DNA from: Rhodocyclales bacterium GT-UBC
GTDB lineage: Bacteria; Pseudomonadota; Gammaproteobacteria; Burkholderiales; Rhodocyclaceae
Reading direction: 5' to 3'
Assembly: GCA_003583745.1 (NCBI GenBank)
Contig: QXPY01000005.1
Span: forward strand, 1 to 64,000
Length of the DNA stretch: 64,000 nucleotides
In this document: positions 10,537 to 19,770 of the stretch, in pieces
Layout: each line of letters opens with the position of its first letter
Position numbering within the stretch: position 1 is the first letter of the stretch
Translations under genes and position numbers: made by a program
Notes under the pieces: model-generated
Seen by the model: the letters and a program-made list of their open reading frames with translations, nothing else
Told to the model about the DNA's origin: nothing
Database searches by the model: none

Positions 10537-11267
10537 AGACGCATCACCGCTTGTGGCGCGGTATCGGCCTGCTCGGCGGCGTGATCGTGCTGGCAGGCCT
10601 GAGCGCCCCGGCCGACCTGTTGGCCCGCAGCCTCGCCAGCACCTGCCCAAGTCCTTGCCGGGTCGCCGCTGCCGAAGGTTACTGGTGGCGCGGCCAAGCA
10701 TCGCTCTATGTCCAGGGCGGGCCGGCTCGTCAGTGGCTTGACCTGGGCACGCTGCGCTGGCAGCCGGAGAGCGGCGGCTTGCGCATCGATGTTGCCGGCG
10801 GGAGCATCCGTCTTCGCCCCCGCTGGGCAGGTCTCGACATCGATCTGGAAGCGGTCCGCCTGCCCGCCGAACTGCTGCTGGCCCACGCCGGGCACGGCCT
10901 GCCCGGTAGCGGCTGGGGAGGCGACGTGCTTGCCCGTTCGATGCATCTGAGCCGGCCCTGGGGCAACGCGCCGCTACAGGTCCAAGGCGACATCCTGTGG
11001 CTGCAGGCAAGCAGCGCACTGCTCGAAAATCAGCCGCTCGGCGACTACCAGCTTCGTTGGCAAGGCGATGGGGCGACGCCAGGCGAAGGCGATCTGAGCA
11101 CCCGGCACGGCCCGCTGCAACTCGAAGGCAGGCTGCACCTGGCGCCCTTTCACTTCGAAGGCCGGGCGCGCCTGGAGGCGGCCGGCAAGCCGCTGGCCAA
11201 GTACCTCGACCTGCTGGGCCGGGCGGATAACGGCGTCTACCGGATCAGCCTGCCACCCCCTCGCTAG
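10533..11267 (+). CDS. gspN: type II secretion protein GspN
   Basis: The 244-residue product has a membrane anchor at about 10-28 followed by a beta-rich periplasmic domain, the layout of GspN. GspN is optional in T2SS and its role is not established. The ATG overlaps the gspM stop. This is the last gene of the operon; 98 bp follow before the phosphatase gene, with no clear terminator. Confidence 0.85.
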   Translation: MKTHHRLWRGIGLLGGVIVLAGLSAPADLLARSLASTCPSPCRVAAAEGYWWRGQASLYVQGGPARQWLDLGTLRWQPESGGLRIDVAGGSIRLRPRWAGLDIDLEAVRLPAELLLAHAGHGLPGSGWGGDVLARSMHLSRPWGNAPLQVQGDILWLQASSALLENQPLGDYQLRWQGDGATPGEGDLSTRHGPLQLEGRLHLAPFHFEGRARLEAAGKPLAKYLDLLGRADNGVYRISLPPPR

Positions 11268-11365
11268 GCTGGGCAGCGTCGCAAAAAGGTCATCTCAACG
11301 AAAACACCCGGTCACATGCGATTTGGATACTTCCGCTTTTTTTCGAAATGGCAGGGAGTATCGAC

Positions 11366-13381
11366 ATGGATCGCAGGCAGTTTCTCAAACTCGGCAGTTT
11401 CGTCACCGTCTCGACGGCAGTCGTCGGGCTTTCCGGCTGCACTGATGGCGAGGATTCGTCCGGCACGACGGCGCCGGGCGCCGGGGCAACTTTCCCGCAA
11501 GGCATCGCCTCGGGCGACCCGAAGCCGGACAGCATCCTGCTCTGGTGCCGCGCCGTGCCGCGCGACAATGCCGAGAGCCTGAAAGTCACCGTGCAACTCT
11601 CCGACAAGGCCGATTTTTCGAGTCTGCTGGTCAATACCGTACTTACCGCCGAAAGCGCCTGGGATTTCACGCTGCGCCACAAGGTGAGCGGCCTCAATCC
11701 GGCGACCACTTACTACTATCGCTTCCAGGCCGGCAGCGACAGCAGCCCGCTCGGCCGTACCCGCACCGCGCCGGCGGCCAATGCCAGCCCGGCCCAACTC
11801 AAGTTCGCCTTCGTCACCTGCCAGGACTGGAGCGTGAACCACTGGGCCGGCATGGAGGAACTGCTCAACGAGGATCTCGACTTCATCGTCCATCTCGGCG
11901 ACTACATCTATGAAACGGTCGGCGCCGACTTTCAGAGTTCGGCCGCCGAGAGCCGCCATGCCCGTCTCAGCCTGCCCAACGGCAGCCGTCTTGCCGACGG
12001 CAGCAGCGCCGCCGCAACGCTGGCCGACTACCGCTACCTGTACAAGACCTACCGCAGCGACAGCCGCCTGCAGGCCTTGCACCAGCGCTTCCCGATGATC
12101 GCCATCTGGGACGACCACGAGTTTTCCGACGATTGCTGGCAGGATCACCAGACTTACACGCTGGCCGATGGCGCCAATTCGGCCGCCGCCCGCCGCCGGA
12201 TGGCCAACCAGGCCTGGTTCGAATTCATGCCGGCCGACGTCAGCTTCAACAGCAGCGATAGCAGCTTCACCAACATCAAGATCTATCGCAGCTTCACCTT
12301 CGGCAAGCTGGCCACGCTGGTGATGACCGACGAACGCCTCTACCGCGCCGACCACGTCATTCCGGAAACGGCCGCCGGCAGCGAGATCGGCAGCCGTTAT
12401 TTCGTTTCGAAAGGCACCCTGGCCGGGCTCGAAGCGCAAAAGATCTCCGCGGCCGGCGGCCAGCTGGCACCGGTCTCGATGCTCGGCGACAGCCAGCGTG
12501 CCTGGTGGCAGGACCAGATGCGCAATGCCGGCACGACCTGGAAACTGTGGGGGAACGAAGTTTCGCTGCTGCGCATGCAGATCGACGGCAACCAGGCGGT
12601 GGCCAGCCTGATGACCAGCTCCCTGATCGCCGCCAATGCCGCCCTCGCCCCGTTGCAGGCGGCCATGAGCAGCGCGCTGGTGCTCGACATGAAGGCGGCC
12701 AACAAGACGGCGACCCTGGCCACCGCCAGTTTCAGCAACCTCGCCGCGCTGCTCGCCAGCCAGGCCGGGATCAGCGCCGCCGCTTTCGCTGCCGGCATCA
12801 AGCCGGCCCTCGACGCCGCCATGCCCCCATCGGCCCTGCTCGACCTGATCATCATCGATGCCGACCAGTGGGATGGCTACAACGCCGAGCGCAAGGCCCT
12901 GCTCGCCTACCTGAAGAACAACGCCATCGGCAATGTTGTGGCGCTGACCGGCGACCTGCACGCCTTCTTCGCCGGCGTCGTGATGGACGACTTCGATGCC
13001 GCCAGCCCGACGCCGGTCATGGTCGACCTGGTCACCGCCGGCCTGTCGAGCAACTCGCTGTTCAGCTACTACAAGCAGGTGGTGGATACGGTACCGGCCT
13101 TTGCCGCCGCCAAATCCTTGATCTACACCACGAACGGCAACGGGCAAGTGGTCAATACCTTCAACTCGACGCTGAGTGCCTTCAACGGCAACTGGATCAA
13201 GTATCTCGATACCGACGCCCAGGGCTATGCCGTGGTCACCCTGACGGCCAGCCAGCTGGTCTGCTCGCTGCGCAAGCTGAAGACCCTGAACGGGGCGACG
13301 ACAGCGCCAGCCTTGCCGGCCACCGCTTCAGCCAGGACCATCACCGTCAATGCCGGCAGCGTCGAGGTCAACGTCAGCTAA
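11366..13381 (+). CDS. phoD: PhoD-family alkaline phosphatase, Tat-type lipoprotein
   Basis: A 671-residue secreted phosphodiesterase/phosphomonoesterase. The N-terminus DRRQFLKLG resembles a Tat signal and is followed by lipobox LSGC, so export as a folded, lipid-anchored enzyme is likely. A PhoD N-terminal domain starts at FPQGIASGDPKPDS. The metallophosphatase core shows HLGDYIYE, WDDHEFSDD and TGDLHAFF metal-ligand motifs. A large alanine-rich insertion (about 400-470) is longer than in Bacillus PhoD. The ATG at 11366 has GGGAG 8 bp upstream; an ATG at 11348 is less likely. It lies directly behind the T2SS operon, suggesting a substrate or coregulated enzyme. Confidence 0.9.
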   Translation: MDRRQFLKLGSFVTVSTAVVGLSGCTDGEDSSGTTAPGAGATFPQGIASGDPKPDSILLWCRAVPRDNAESLKVTVQLSDKADFSSLLVNTVLTAESAWDFTLRHKVSGLNPATTYYYRFQAGSDSSPLGRTRTAPAANASPAQLKFAFVTCQDWSVNHWAGMEELLNEDLDFIVHLGDYIYETVGADFQSSAAESRHARLSLPNGSRLADGSSAAATLADYRYLYKTYRSDSRLQALHQRFPMIAIWDDHEFSDDCWQDHQTYTLADGANSAAARRRMANQAWFEFMPADVSFNSSDSSFTNIKIYRSFTFGKLATLVMTDERLYRADHVIPETAAGSEIGSRYFVSKGTLAGLEAQKISAAGGQLAPVSMLGDSQRAWWQDQMRNAGTTWKLWGNEVSLLRMQIDGNQAVASLMTSSLIAANAALAPLQAAMSSALVLDMKAANKTATLATASFSNLAALLASQAGISAAAFAAGIKPALDAAMPPSALLDLIIIDADQWDGYNAERKALLAYLKNNAIGNVVALTGDLHAFFAGVVMDDFDAASPTPVMVDLVTAGLSSNSLFSYYKQVVDTVPAFAAAKSLIYTTNGNGQVVNTFNSTLSAFNGNWIKYLDTDAQGYAVVTLTASQLVCSLRKLKTLNGATTAPALPATASARTITVNAGSVEVNVS

Positions 13382-13385
13382 ACGA

Positions 13386-13412
13386 GGCATGCCGGGTCAT
13401 TCCCGGCATGCC
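13386..13412 (+). terminator. hairpin after phoD
   Basis: An 11-bp perfect stem GGCATGCCGGG/CCCGGCATGCC with a 5-nt loop, 5 bp after the phoD stop. No T tract follows, so termination is only likely. Confidence 0.5.
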
Positions 13413-13420
13413 CGGCAACA

Positions 13421-13446
13421 AAAAGCCCCGCCGCGGCGGGGCTTGA
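13421..13446 (-). terminator. rho-independent terminator of the minus-strand unit
   Basis: Stem GCCCCGCC/GGCGGGGC followed on the minus strand by TTTTT. It ends the transcript of the unknown gene at 13492 and may also stop plus-strand readthrough from phoD. Confidence 0.8.
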
Positions 13447-13491
13447 AGCCATGCCGGCGAGTGCCGAAGCCGGCACCGCCCAGCCATCGCC

Positions 13492-14178
13492 TCAATCGAG
13501 GTAGTCGGAATATTCCTTCTGGGCGTAGCCCTGCAAATTGGCCCAGGGCAGAACCTTGGGCGCCGGCGCGGCGCTGACCACCATCAGCTTGTGGCGGGTG
13601 CCTTCGCTATTGCGGCTTTCGACGCGACGCGGAAATTCGCCCTTGCCATCCCACTCGACCTGCAGGTCGAGATTGCCCTTCTTCAGCCGGTAGTGCTCGG
13701 CCTTGCCGGGAACCGCCTGCATCGTTTTCAGCTGCTTGGGATCGAGCAGGTGCCAGGCATTGGCCCAGTTGCCGTCAAAGCCGATATTGCCGTACTCGGG
13801 CGGCGGCACATTGATCACCACCTTGTCGTGCACATTGACCAGACGCACGCTGATCGTCTTGTCGGCGGCCAGGGTGACCTGGCGGGCGGCCGCAGCCAGA
13901 TCGAGATGCTTGTGTTCGTGCCCGCCCTTGGCGTGCTCGGCGGCATCGTGGGCGCCGGCCGGCAGGACGCGTTCGACCCAGACCATGTTGGCCCGGCGGT
14001 ACATGCGTTCCTGGAAGTGCAGCTTGCGGGTCACGCCATCCGGCGTCGTTTCAGTCAGCCTGTGATCGATCAGCAGATCGACATCGCCGGCCGGTGCGGC
14101 CATGGCCAGCGAAATGACGGTGGCCGAGGCGAAGCCGACCAGGTAATGCGCAAAAGAGAGAGACATGATTTGCTTCAT
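13492..14178 (-). CDS. exported protein of unknown function with a His-rich stretch
   Basis: A 228-residue protein that I do not recognise. An N-terminal signal peptide ends near SLAMAAPAG. The mature part is soluble, with a clustered His segment (AEHAKGGHEHKHLD, about 80-95) that could bind metal. The C-terminal half has beta-strand patterns resembling lipoprotein-carrier-like folds (HYRLKKGNLDLQVEWDGKG). An in-frame ATG at 14166 is an alternative start. It sits between PhoD- and PhoA-type phosphatase genes, just behind the phoA terminator, so a role in phosphatase metallation or phosphate scavenging is a guess from position only. Confidence 0.8.
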   Translation of the reverse strand: MKQIMSLSFAHYLVGFASATVISLAMAAPAGDVDLLIDHRLTETTPDGVTRKLHFQERMYRRANMVWVERVLPAGAHDAAEHAKGGHEHKHLDLAAAARQVTLAADKTISVRLVNVHDKVVINVPPPEYGNIGFDGNWANAWHLLDPKQLKTMQAVPGKAEHYRLKKGNLDLQVEWDGKGEFPRRVESRNSEGTRHKLMVVSAAPAPKVLPWANLQGYAQKEYSDYLD

Positions 14179-14185
14179 TCAAATG

Positions 14186-14211
14186 GAAAAAGGTGGGCCC
14201 GAGAGCCCACC
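14186..14211 (-). terminator. terminator of the phoA pair
   Basis: Minus strand: stem GGTGGGC/GCCCACC with a 6-nt loop, followed by TTTTT. It lies between phoA copy 1 and the unknown gene, whose start codon almost touches the T tract. Confidence 0.75.
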
Positions 14212-14236
14212 GAAAGCAAGACCAGCGACCCGGCAA

Positions 14237-15637
14237 TCAGAGCCCGAGCGCGCTTTTCACCAAGTTGAAGACACGGGTGTTGACCATGGTGCCCTTGAAG
14301 GCGGCATTGCCCGCGCCGCTCGAGAAGAGCATCACATCGCCGCCGCCATGGGTTTCGGCGCCCGGCGTACCGAGGACCACGCCGACTTCCTGCAGATAGT
14401 CGTCAGCCGCCGTATCGACGCTGGTCAGATCGTCGCGCGTCGCCTTGCGCGGACCGCCGCCATTGCCGAAGACCAGCGCGGTGTACGGCAGGTTGTCGGC
14501 CGCCTTGGCCAGCACCGGCTTGCCCTGGACCGTGGTCTGGGTGATGTCGGAAACCTTGCCGAGGATCGGGTTGCCCTTGTGCGAGTAACCGTTGATGGTC
14601 ATCGTGTGGTCATGGTCGGCGGTAACGACGATCAAGGTATTTTTCAGATCGACCAGCGACAGGGCGCGCTTGATCGCCTCGTCGAAGGCAATGGTGTCTT
14701 CCAGGGCGCGCTTGGCATTGGTGCCATGCAAGGCATGGTCGATGCGACCGCCTTCGACCATCAGGAAGTAGCCCTTGCTGTTCTTGTTGAGAATCCGGAT
14801 GGCCTTCTCGGTCATGTCGGCCAGGCTGGGTTCGTCGATATTGTTCTTGACCCGATCCAGCTCGTAATTGAGGTGATCGAGGTTGAACAGGCCGACCAGC
14901 TTGTTGGTGGAAGCCGGATCGATGCTCTTGAACGCGGTGCCGGTGCTGACATAGGTATAGCCAGCCGTCTTCAATTGCGCCGTCAGGTCGACACCGTCGG
15001 TGCGCTTGCCGCCCGTCGTGGTGCTCGGCAGGAAGAACTTCGAACCGCCGCCGAGCAGGACATCGACGCCGGTACCCAGCTTGCTGTTGAACTTGGCATT
15101 GCCCGGCACGACCTGGGCCGCGATGTCGTTTTCACCATCGCGATGGCAGATATGGGCATAGGTGGCGGCCGGCGTAGCATGGGTAATGCGCGTCGTAGTC
15201 ACGGCACCGACCGATTTGCCGGCGGCTTTCGACAGTTCGAGCAGGGTCGGCACGGCGGAACCGTTGCCGCTGCTCGGGCAGGTACTGTCGGCACCGCTGA
15301 TGTAGGGGGTGGTGCCGTTGTAGGCCTTGGTGTCGGCGCTCATCGAAATGACTTCGTTGTTCATCTTGACGCCGGTCATGTAGGCGGCCATCGACGGTGC
15401 GCTGTCGGTGGTCTGGGCATCGGCCGAGTAGGTCTTGATGCGGGCCGTGCGACGCAGCGACTCCATGGTCAGGGCACCGGCCTCGCCGTACTTGTAGATG
15501 CGGCTGGCCGTGATCGTCGTCGGCCCCATGCCGTCGCCCAGGAAGAAGATGACATTGGTCGCCTCGCCAGCGGCAAAGGCGGACGTCGCGCCAGCCAGGG
15601 CGGCGACAAAGGTGGCGATTTTGAATTGCTTGTGCAT
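14237..15637 (-). CDS. phoA: alkaline phosphatase, PhoA family, secreted form
   Basis: A 466-residue zinc/magnesium phosphomonoesterase. The signal peptide ends at TSAFA. Motifs are FFLGDGMG (metal Asp), the nucleophile region TDSAPSM with the catalytic Ser, VEGGRIDHA, TADHDHT and ETHGGGD (metal ligands). The ATG at 15637 has GGGGAGT about 7 bp upstream; an upstream in-frame extension lacks a signal-peptide layout. It is about 19 bp downstream of a paralogue in the same operon and is closely similar along its whole length. Confidence 0.93.
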   Translation of the reverse strand: MHKQFKIATFVAALAGATSAFAAGEATNVIFFLGDGMGPTTITASRIYKYGEAGALTMESLRRTARIKTYSADAQTTDSAPSMAAYMTGVKMNNEVISMSADTKAYNGTTPYISGADSTCPSSGNGSAVPTLLELSKAAGKSVGAVTTTRITHATPAATYAHICHRDGENDIAAQVVPGNAKFNSKLGTGVDVLLGGGSKFFLPSTTTGGKRTDGVDLTAQLKTAGYTYVSTGTAFKSIDPASTNKLVGLFNLDHLNYELDRVKNNIDEPSLADMTEKAIRILNKNSKGYFLMVEGGRIDHALHGTNAKRALEDTIAFDEAIKRALSLVDLKNTLIVVTADHDHTMTINGYSHKGNPILGKVSDITQTTVQGKPVLAKAADNLPYTALVFGNGGGPRKATRDDLTSVDTAADDYLQEVGVVLGTPGAETHGGGDVMLFSSGAGNAAFKGTMVNTRVFNLVKSALGL

Positions 15638-15656
15638 GATTGACTCCCCGACCCGC

Positions 15657-17105
15657 TTACAGGCCAACCGCCTGGCGGATCAGATTGAATACTTCGGTGT
15701 TGTTGATGACACCCGTGAATTTGTCTGCATTCAGACCGATGGCGCCGAGGAAGACATCCGTCCCGCCATGCGTTTCGCTACCCGCAGCCATCGGCACGAC
15801 GGCTTCCTGGTGGTAGTTCTTGTCCGAAACCTGGGCATCGGTCAGCGCGGTACGGGTTGCCGGACGGTTTTCGCCATTGCCGAAACCGATGATGGTGAAG
15901 GGATTGCCCGAGGTATCGGTGCTGTTCGCCCCACTGACGAAGTTCTTGAGCAGGCCGAGAACGCCCGGATTCGACGCGGTGGTCGGGCCGGTGCGCTTGG
16001 CGTAGCCGTTGAGGACCAGGGTGTGGTCATGGTCGGCGGTGACGACGATCAGGGTGTTGGCCAGGTTGGGATCCTTCAGCTTCATCTTGTCGATGGCCGC
16101 CTTGATCGCATCGTCGAAGGCGACGGTATCCTGCAGCGCCTTGGCGGCCGTCGTCTCGTGCAGCGCGTGGTCGATCCGTCCGCCCTCGACCATCAGGAAG
16201 AAGCCCTTCTGATTCTTGGACAGGATGTCGATCGCCTTGCCGGTCATTTCGGCCAGACTGGGTTCCACGGCCGGATTGCGGTCGATGTCGTAGCTCATGT
16301 GGCTGCTGGTGAACAAGCCGACCAGCTTGTTGGTCGAGGTGGCAGACACGGCATCGAACTCGCTCTTGCTCGCGACGTAGGTGTAGCCCTTGGCCTTGAG
16401 TTCGACGGTCAGGTCGCGCCCGTCCGTACGCTTGCCGCCGGCCGTGGTCGGCACGAAGAATTGCTTGCCGCCGCCGAGCAGCACGTCGACGCCGTCGCCC
16501 AGCGCGGTGTTGTAACCGACACCGCCCGGCACGGCCTGGGCAGCGATATTGTTTTCGCCATCGCGATGACAGATATGGGAATAGGTTGCAGCCGGCGTCG
16601 CGTGCGTGATGCGCGTCGTGGTCACCGCACCCGTGCCCCAGCCTGCCGCCTTGGCCAGTTCGAGCAGGGTGGTAACGGCCTTGCCGTTGCCGCTGGCCGG
16701 ACAGGTACTGTCGGTACCGTTCAGATAGCTTTTGCCGGTGGCGTCGAAGGCGGCCGTTTCCGGCGTCATCGAAATGACTTCGTTGTTCATCTTGACGCCG
16801 GTCATGTAGGCCGCCATCGACGGCGCGCTGTCGGTAACCTGGGCGTTGTTGGAATAGGTCTTGACGAAGGCGGTTTCCGGCAGGGTGTCGATCGTCAGAT
16901 CACCGTCTTCGCCAACCTTGTAGATGCGGGCGGCTGTCAGGGTATTGATGCCCATGCCGTCGCCCAGGAAGAAGATGACATTCTTGGGAACGGTGGCAAC
17001 AGGCGGGGTGCTCGACGACGACGAAGAGTCGCCGCCGCCATTCCCCAAACAGCCGGCGAGCAGGACCGCGCTACCGAGCGCGATCAGCGAAGAACGTAAA
17101 TACAT
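15657..17105 (-). CDS. phoA: alkaline phosphatase, PhoA family, lipoprotein form
   Basis: A 482-residue paralogue of the next gene, with the same FFLGDGMG, TDSAPSM, VEGGRIDHA, TADHDHT and ETHGGTD motifs. Unlike its sister it has a lipobox (LLAGC) and a Gly/Ser-rich linker of about 15 residues, so it should be lipid-anchored. First gene of the pair, preceded by a repeat that resembles a Pho box. The pair looks like a tandem duplication followed by a change in localisation. Confidence 0.93.
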   Translation of the reverse strand: MYLRSSLIALGSAVLLAGCLGNGGGDSSSSSSTPPVATVPKNVIFFLGDGMGINTLTAARIYKVGEDGDLTIDTLPETAFVKTYSNNAQVTDSAPSMAAYMTGVKMNNEVISMTPETAAFDATGKSYLNGTDSTCPASGNGKAVTTLLELAKAAGWGTGAVTTTRITHATPAATYSHICHRDGENNIAAQAVPGGVGYNTALGDGVDVLLGGGKQFFVPTTAGGKRTDGRDLTVELKAKGYTYVASKSEFDAVSATSTNKLVGLFTSSHMSYDIDRNPAVEPSLAEMTGKAIDILSKNQKGFFLMVEGGRIDHALHETTAAKALQDTVAFDDAIKAAIDKMKLKDPNLANTLIVVTADHDHTLVLNGYAKRTGPTTASNPGVLGLLKNFVSGANSTDTSGNPFTIIGFGNGENRPATRTALTDAQVSDKNYHQEAVVPMAAGSETHGGTDVFLGAIGLNADKFTGVINNTEVFNLIRQAVGL

Positions 17106-17160
17106 TGGAAATAGCTCCTGAGAATAGAGTCGAATGACCCCATCACAGTGCCATTCCTCG

Positions 17161-17178
17161 ATTTCAGGAATATTTCAG
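17161..17178 (-). promoter_or_regulatory. candidate Pho box before the phoA pair
   Basis: Minus strand CTGAAAT-ATTC-CTGAAAT: two identical 7-bp repeats 4 bp apart, the geometry of a PhoB site. Each half matches CTGTCAT at 5/7. The site lies 56 bp before the start codon; no strong -10 is visible. Confidence 0.4.
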
Positions 17179-17230
17179 TCGAATAAACACGACCGATACG
17201 GCCCGCCTGCGGCCGGCCGGGATCGTCGAC

Positions 17231-17746
17231 TCAGGCGACTGCGGCCGCTTTCATCCAGACCGCCAGTTCGGGCGGGTGACAGATCTCGGCCAGAAAAGCC
17301 CAGGCCTGCTCGATGTGCGATTCGGCCGCGGCCCCCGGCGGCTTGCCCAAGCCAAACTGCTCGCCACGTACGCAAAGCACGAAAGCCGGCGGCGGCTCTT
17401 CGCCTTCGATCTGGCGATAGACCTGCAGCACGGACTCCGGCGGCAAGGCATGCGAGGTGTGGGCGATGCCTTCGTGCGGCGCGATGCGACTGAAGGTGAA
17501 CGGCCCCGGCGTGTTATCGCCGGCATCGATGAAGAGAGCCATCTGCCGCCCCTTGAGATCGATCGCATGCTCGATCTGCAACTGGAAATCCTCATAGAGA
17601 TCGAAGGACTCGGCCAGCCCCTGTGCGTCCAGCCAGGCCGTTAGCCGGGCATAAATCAGCGGCCCGATCGCGTCGTCGCCACGGCTTGGATTGCCGATGG
17701 CGAAAACGACGACGGGCCGCACCCCGTTGCCCGATGCTGCGCTCAT
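17231..17746 (-). CDS. hoxW: hydrogenase maturation protease HoxW
   Basis: A 171-residue peptidase that removes the C-terminal extension of HoxH after nickel insertion. It shows the M52-type motif FAIGNPSRGDDAIGP, a second acidic site FIDAGDN and the TSHALPP region. The ATG at 17746 overlaps the hoxH stop; an in-frame extension upstream lies inside hoxH. Last gene of the hox operon; no convincing terminator follows. Confidence 0.92.
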   Translation of the reverse strand: MSAASGNGVRPVVVFAIGNPSRGDDAIGPLIYARLTAWLDAQGLAESFDLYEDFQLQIEHAIDLKGRQMALFIDAGDNTPGPFTFSRIAPHEGIAHTSHALPPESVLQVYRQIEGEEPPPAFVLCVRGEQFGLGKPPGAAAESHIEQAWAFLAEICHPPELAVWMKAAAVA

Positions 17747-19206
17747 CCGCGGCTCAGCGAATGCAGCATCTGCCCGTCGGCATCGATCAGCTCGACGGTC
17801 ATCGGCATCTTGCCCAGCGCGTGCGTGGCGCAGGACAGGCAGGGATCGTAGGCCCGGATGGCGCACTCGATATGGTTGAGCAGCCCCTCGGTGATTTCCT
17901 TGCCGTCAAGATATTGCCGCGCCACGGTACGCACCGCCTCGTTCATCGCCTGGTTGTTATTGGTGGTCGATACGATCAGGTTGCAGTAAGTCACCAGATC
18001 GTCGTCATCCACCCGGTAGTGGTGGAACAGCGTGCCGCGCGGCGCCTCGATGACGCCGACCGCTTCGTGCCGCCGCGGCCCCTTCTCTGCCATCAGGTCG
18101 AGGCCGAGGATGTCCGGGTCGTTGAGCAGGTCGCGGATCATTTCGGCGGCATGTACCACCTCGATCAGGCGTGCCCAGTGGTACATCAGCGTGCCATGCA
18201 CCGGCTTGCCGCCGCCCAGCGCCATCATCGCCTGGCGCTCGGCCTCGGCCAGCGGCGTGGACAGGTAGCTGGCGGCCTGGATACGGCCGAGCGGGCCGAC
18301 CTTGTACCAGCCGTTTTCCGCACCCAGGCTCTTGATGTGCGGAAACTTCATGTAGCTCCAGGGCTTGATGTCCTCCTGCAGCACTTCCTGGTAGGTGGCG
18401 TAATCGACCTGGTCGAAGATGGTCTGGCCATCGGCATCGACGGCGCGCAACGCACCATGGTAGAAATCGAGCGCCCCGTCCGGCCGGACCAGGCCCATCA
18501 TGTTCGAACGGAAATCGCCGAAGACGTTGTAGAAGGCCGGGTTGGTCTCATGCAACTGTTTGACCATATGCACGGCACCAAGCGACCAGGCGATCATCTG
18601 GTCGATGTCCTTGGCCATTTCGTCGCGCTCGGCGCGACTCAATGCCTTGTTCATGCCGCCGGGAACGGCGCCGGTGCCATGCACCCGCTTGCCGGCGGTG
18701 TGGCGAATGACTTCCTGGCCGTACTTGCGCAGCAGCACACCCTGCTTGGCGATTTCCGGATGATCGAGGGCGACGCCGACAATGTTGCGCCGGGTGAAGT
18801 CGCTATCGAAACCGAGCAGGATGTCCGGCGAAGCCAGGTGGAAGAAGTGTACGGCGTGCGATTGCATGATCTGGCCGTAATGCATCAGGCGGCGCAGTTT
18901 CTCGGCCGTCGGCGTAAGCGGGCCGTAGCCGGCGATCAGGTCCATCGCCTTGACCGCCGCCAGGTGATGGCTCACCGGGCAGATGCCGCACAGGCGCTGG
19001 ACGGTGACCGGCACCTCCCAGTACGGACGGCCTTCGATGAAGGCTTCGAAGCCGCGGAATTCGACGATATGCAAACGAACCTGGTGGATCTTGTTGTCCT
19101 GATCCAGCAGCAGGGTGACTTTGCCGTGCCCTTCGACCCGGGTCACCGGGTCGATGGCGATGCGGCGCAGGGTTTCCGGGTGAGCGGCGGTTTCCAGTGC
19201 AAACAT
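17743..19206 (-). CDS. hoxH: NAD-reducing hydrogenase large subunit HoxH
   Basis: A 487-residue [NiFe]-hydrogenase catalytic subunit. The active-site ligands are both present: RLCGIC (C73, C76) and DPCLSCATH (C456, C459). A 25-residue tail after His462 is the expected substrate of HoxW, whose gene overlaps. The sequence resembles group 3d bidirectional enzymes (CPVSHH after the first motif). Maturation genes hypA-F are not in the window. Confidence 0.96.
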   Translation of the reverse strand: MFALETAAHPETLRRIAIDPVTRVEGHGKVTLLLDQDNKIHQVRLHIVEFRGFEAFIEGRPYWEVPVTVQRLCGICPVSHHLAAVKAMDLIAGYGPLTPTAEKLRRLMHYGQIMQSHAVHFFHLASPDILLGFDSDFTRRNIVGVALDHPEIAKQGVLLRKYGQEVIRHTAGKRVHGTGAVPGGMNKALSRAERDEMAKDIDQMIAWSLGAVHMVKQLHETNPAFYNVFGDFRSNMMGLVRPDGALDFYHGALRAVDADGQTIFDQVDYATYQEVLQEDIKPWSYMKFPHIKSLGAENGWYKVGPLGRIQAASYLSTPLAEAERQAMMALGGGKPVHGTLMYHWARLIEVVHAAEMIRDLLNDPDILGLDLMAEKGPRRHEAVGVIEAPRGTLFHHYRVDDDDLVTYCNLIVSTTNNNQAMNEAVRTVARQYLDGKEITEGLLNHIECAIRAYDPCLSCATHALGKMPMTVELIDADGQMLHSLSRG

Positions 19207-19217
19207 GGGGGCTCCGA

Positions 19218-19769
19218 TTAATCGAATTTGAGCAAGGGGTGCTCGATCCGGGGCGTGCGCCCGGTCAGCAGATCGGTCAGGAACTTCCAGATGGTGTCGC
19301 CGGATGGCGGACAGCCGGGCAGGAAGTAATCGACGCGGACGATTTCATTGATCGGGTACACCTTGTCGAGCAGCAGCGGCAGTTCCGGATCGTTCGGCAC
19401 GGCAACTTCGCCACTTTCGGTGCGGTAGATCTGGGTCAGGCATTTCGCCACATCGAGATTGTTGCGCTGGGCCGGCAAGCCCCCACCCACGGCGCAGGCG
19501 CCCAGGGCGACCAGTACCTTGCAGTTCTTGCGCAACTCGTGCAGGACGTGGACGTTCTCGGCATTGCAGACGCCGCCTTCGACCAGGCCGATATCGCACG
19601 GACCGCAGTGCTTGATGTCGGTGATCGGCGAACGGTCGAATTCGACCAGATGCGCCAATTCGAGCAGACGTTCGTCGATGTCGAGAAAGGACATGTGGCA
19701 GCCGAAGCAGCCTGACAGCGAGGTTGTCGCGACCCGCAGCTTGCGGGGAAGATCACGCGGTGCGTTCAT
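19218..19769 (-). CDS. hoxY: NAD-reducing hydrogenase small subunit HoxY
   Basis: A 183-residue small subunit with the proximal [4Fe-4S] cysteines: SGCFGCHMS (C21, C24), GAC and LPGCPPSG. The short length, without medial/distal cluster domains, is typical of group 3d. The ATG at 19769 is 1 bp from the hoxU stop; an in-frame upstream extension would run into hoxU. Confidence 0.95.
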   Translation of the reverse strand: MNAPRDLPRKLRVATTSLSGCFGCHMSFLDIDERLLELAHLVEFDRSPITDIKHCGPCDIGLVEGGVCNAENVHVLHELRKNCKVLVALGACAVGGGLPAQRNNLDVAKCLTQIYRTESGEVAVPNDPELPLLLDKVYPINEIVRVDYFLPGCPPSGDTIWKFLTDLLTGRTPRIEHPLLKFD

Positions 19770-19770
19770 T

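Noticed and set aside
11268-11365. Pho box before phoD
   Set aside because: GGTCAT and GGTCAC occur but not with 7-4-7 geometry.
11312-13147. 611-codon open frame antisense to phoD
   Set aside because: Mirrors the PhoD reading frame; no domain or ribosome-binding site.
14165-17099. Two long plus-strand open frames opposite the phoA pair (492 and 533 codons)
   Set aside because: They resemble each other only because the phoA genes are paralogues; both are antisense shadows.
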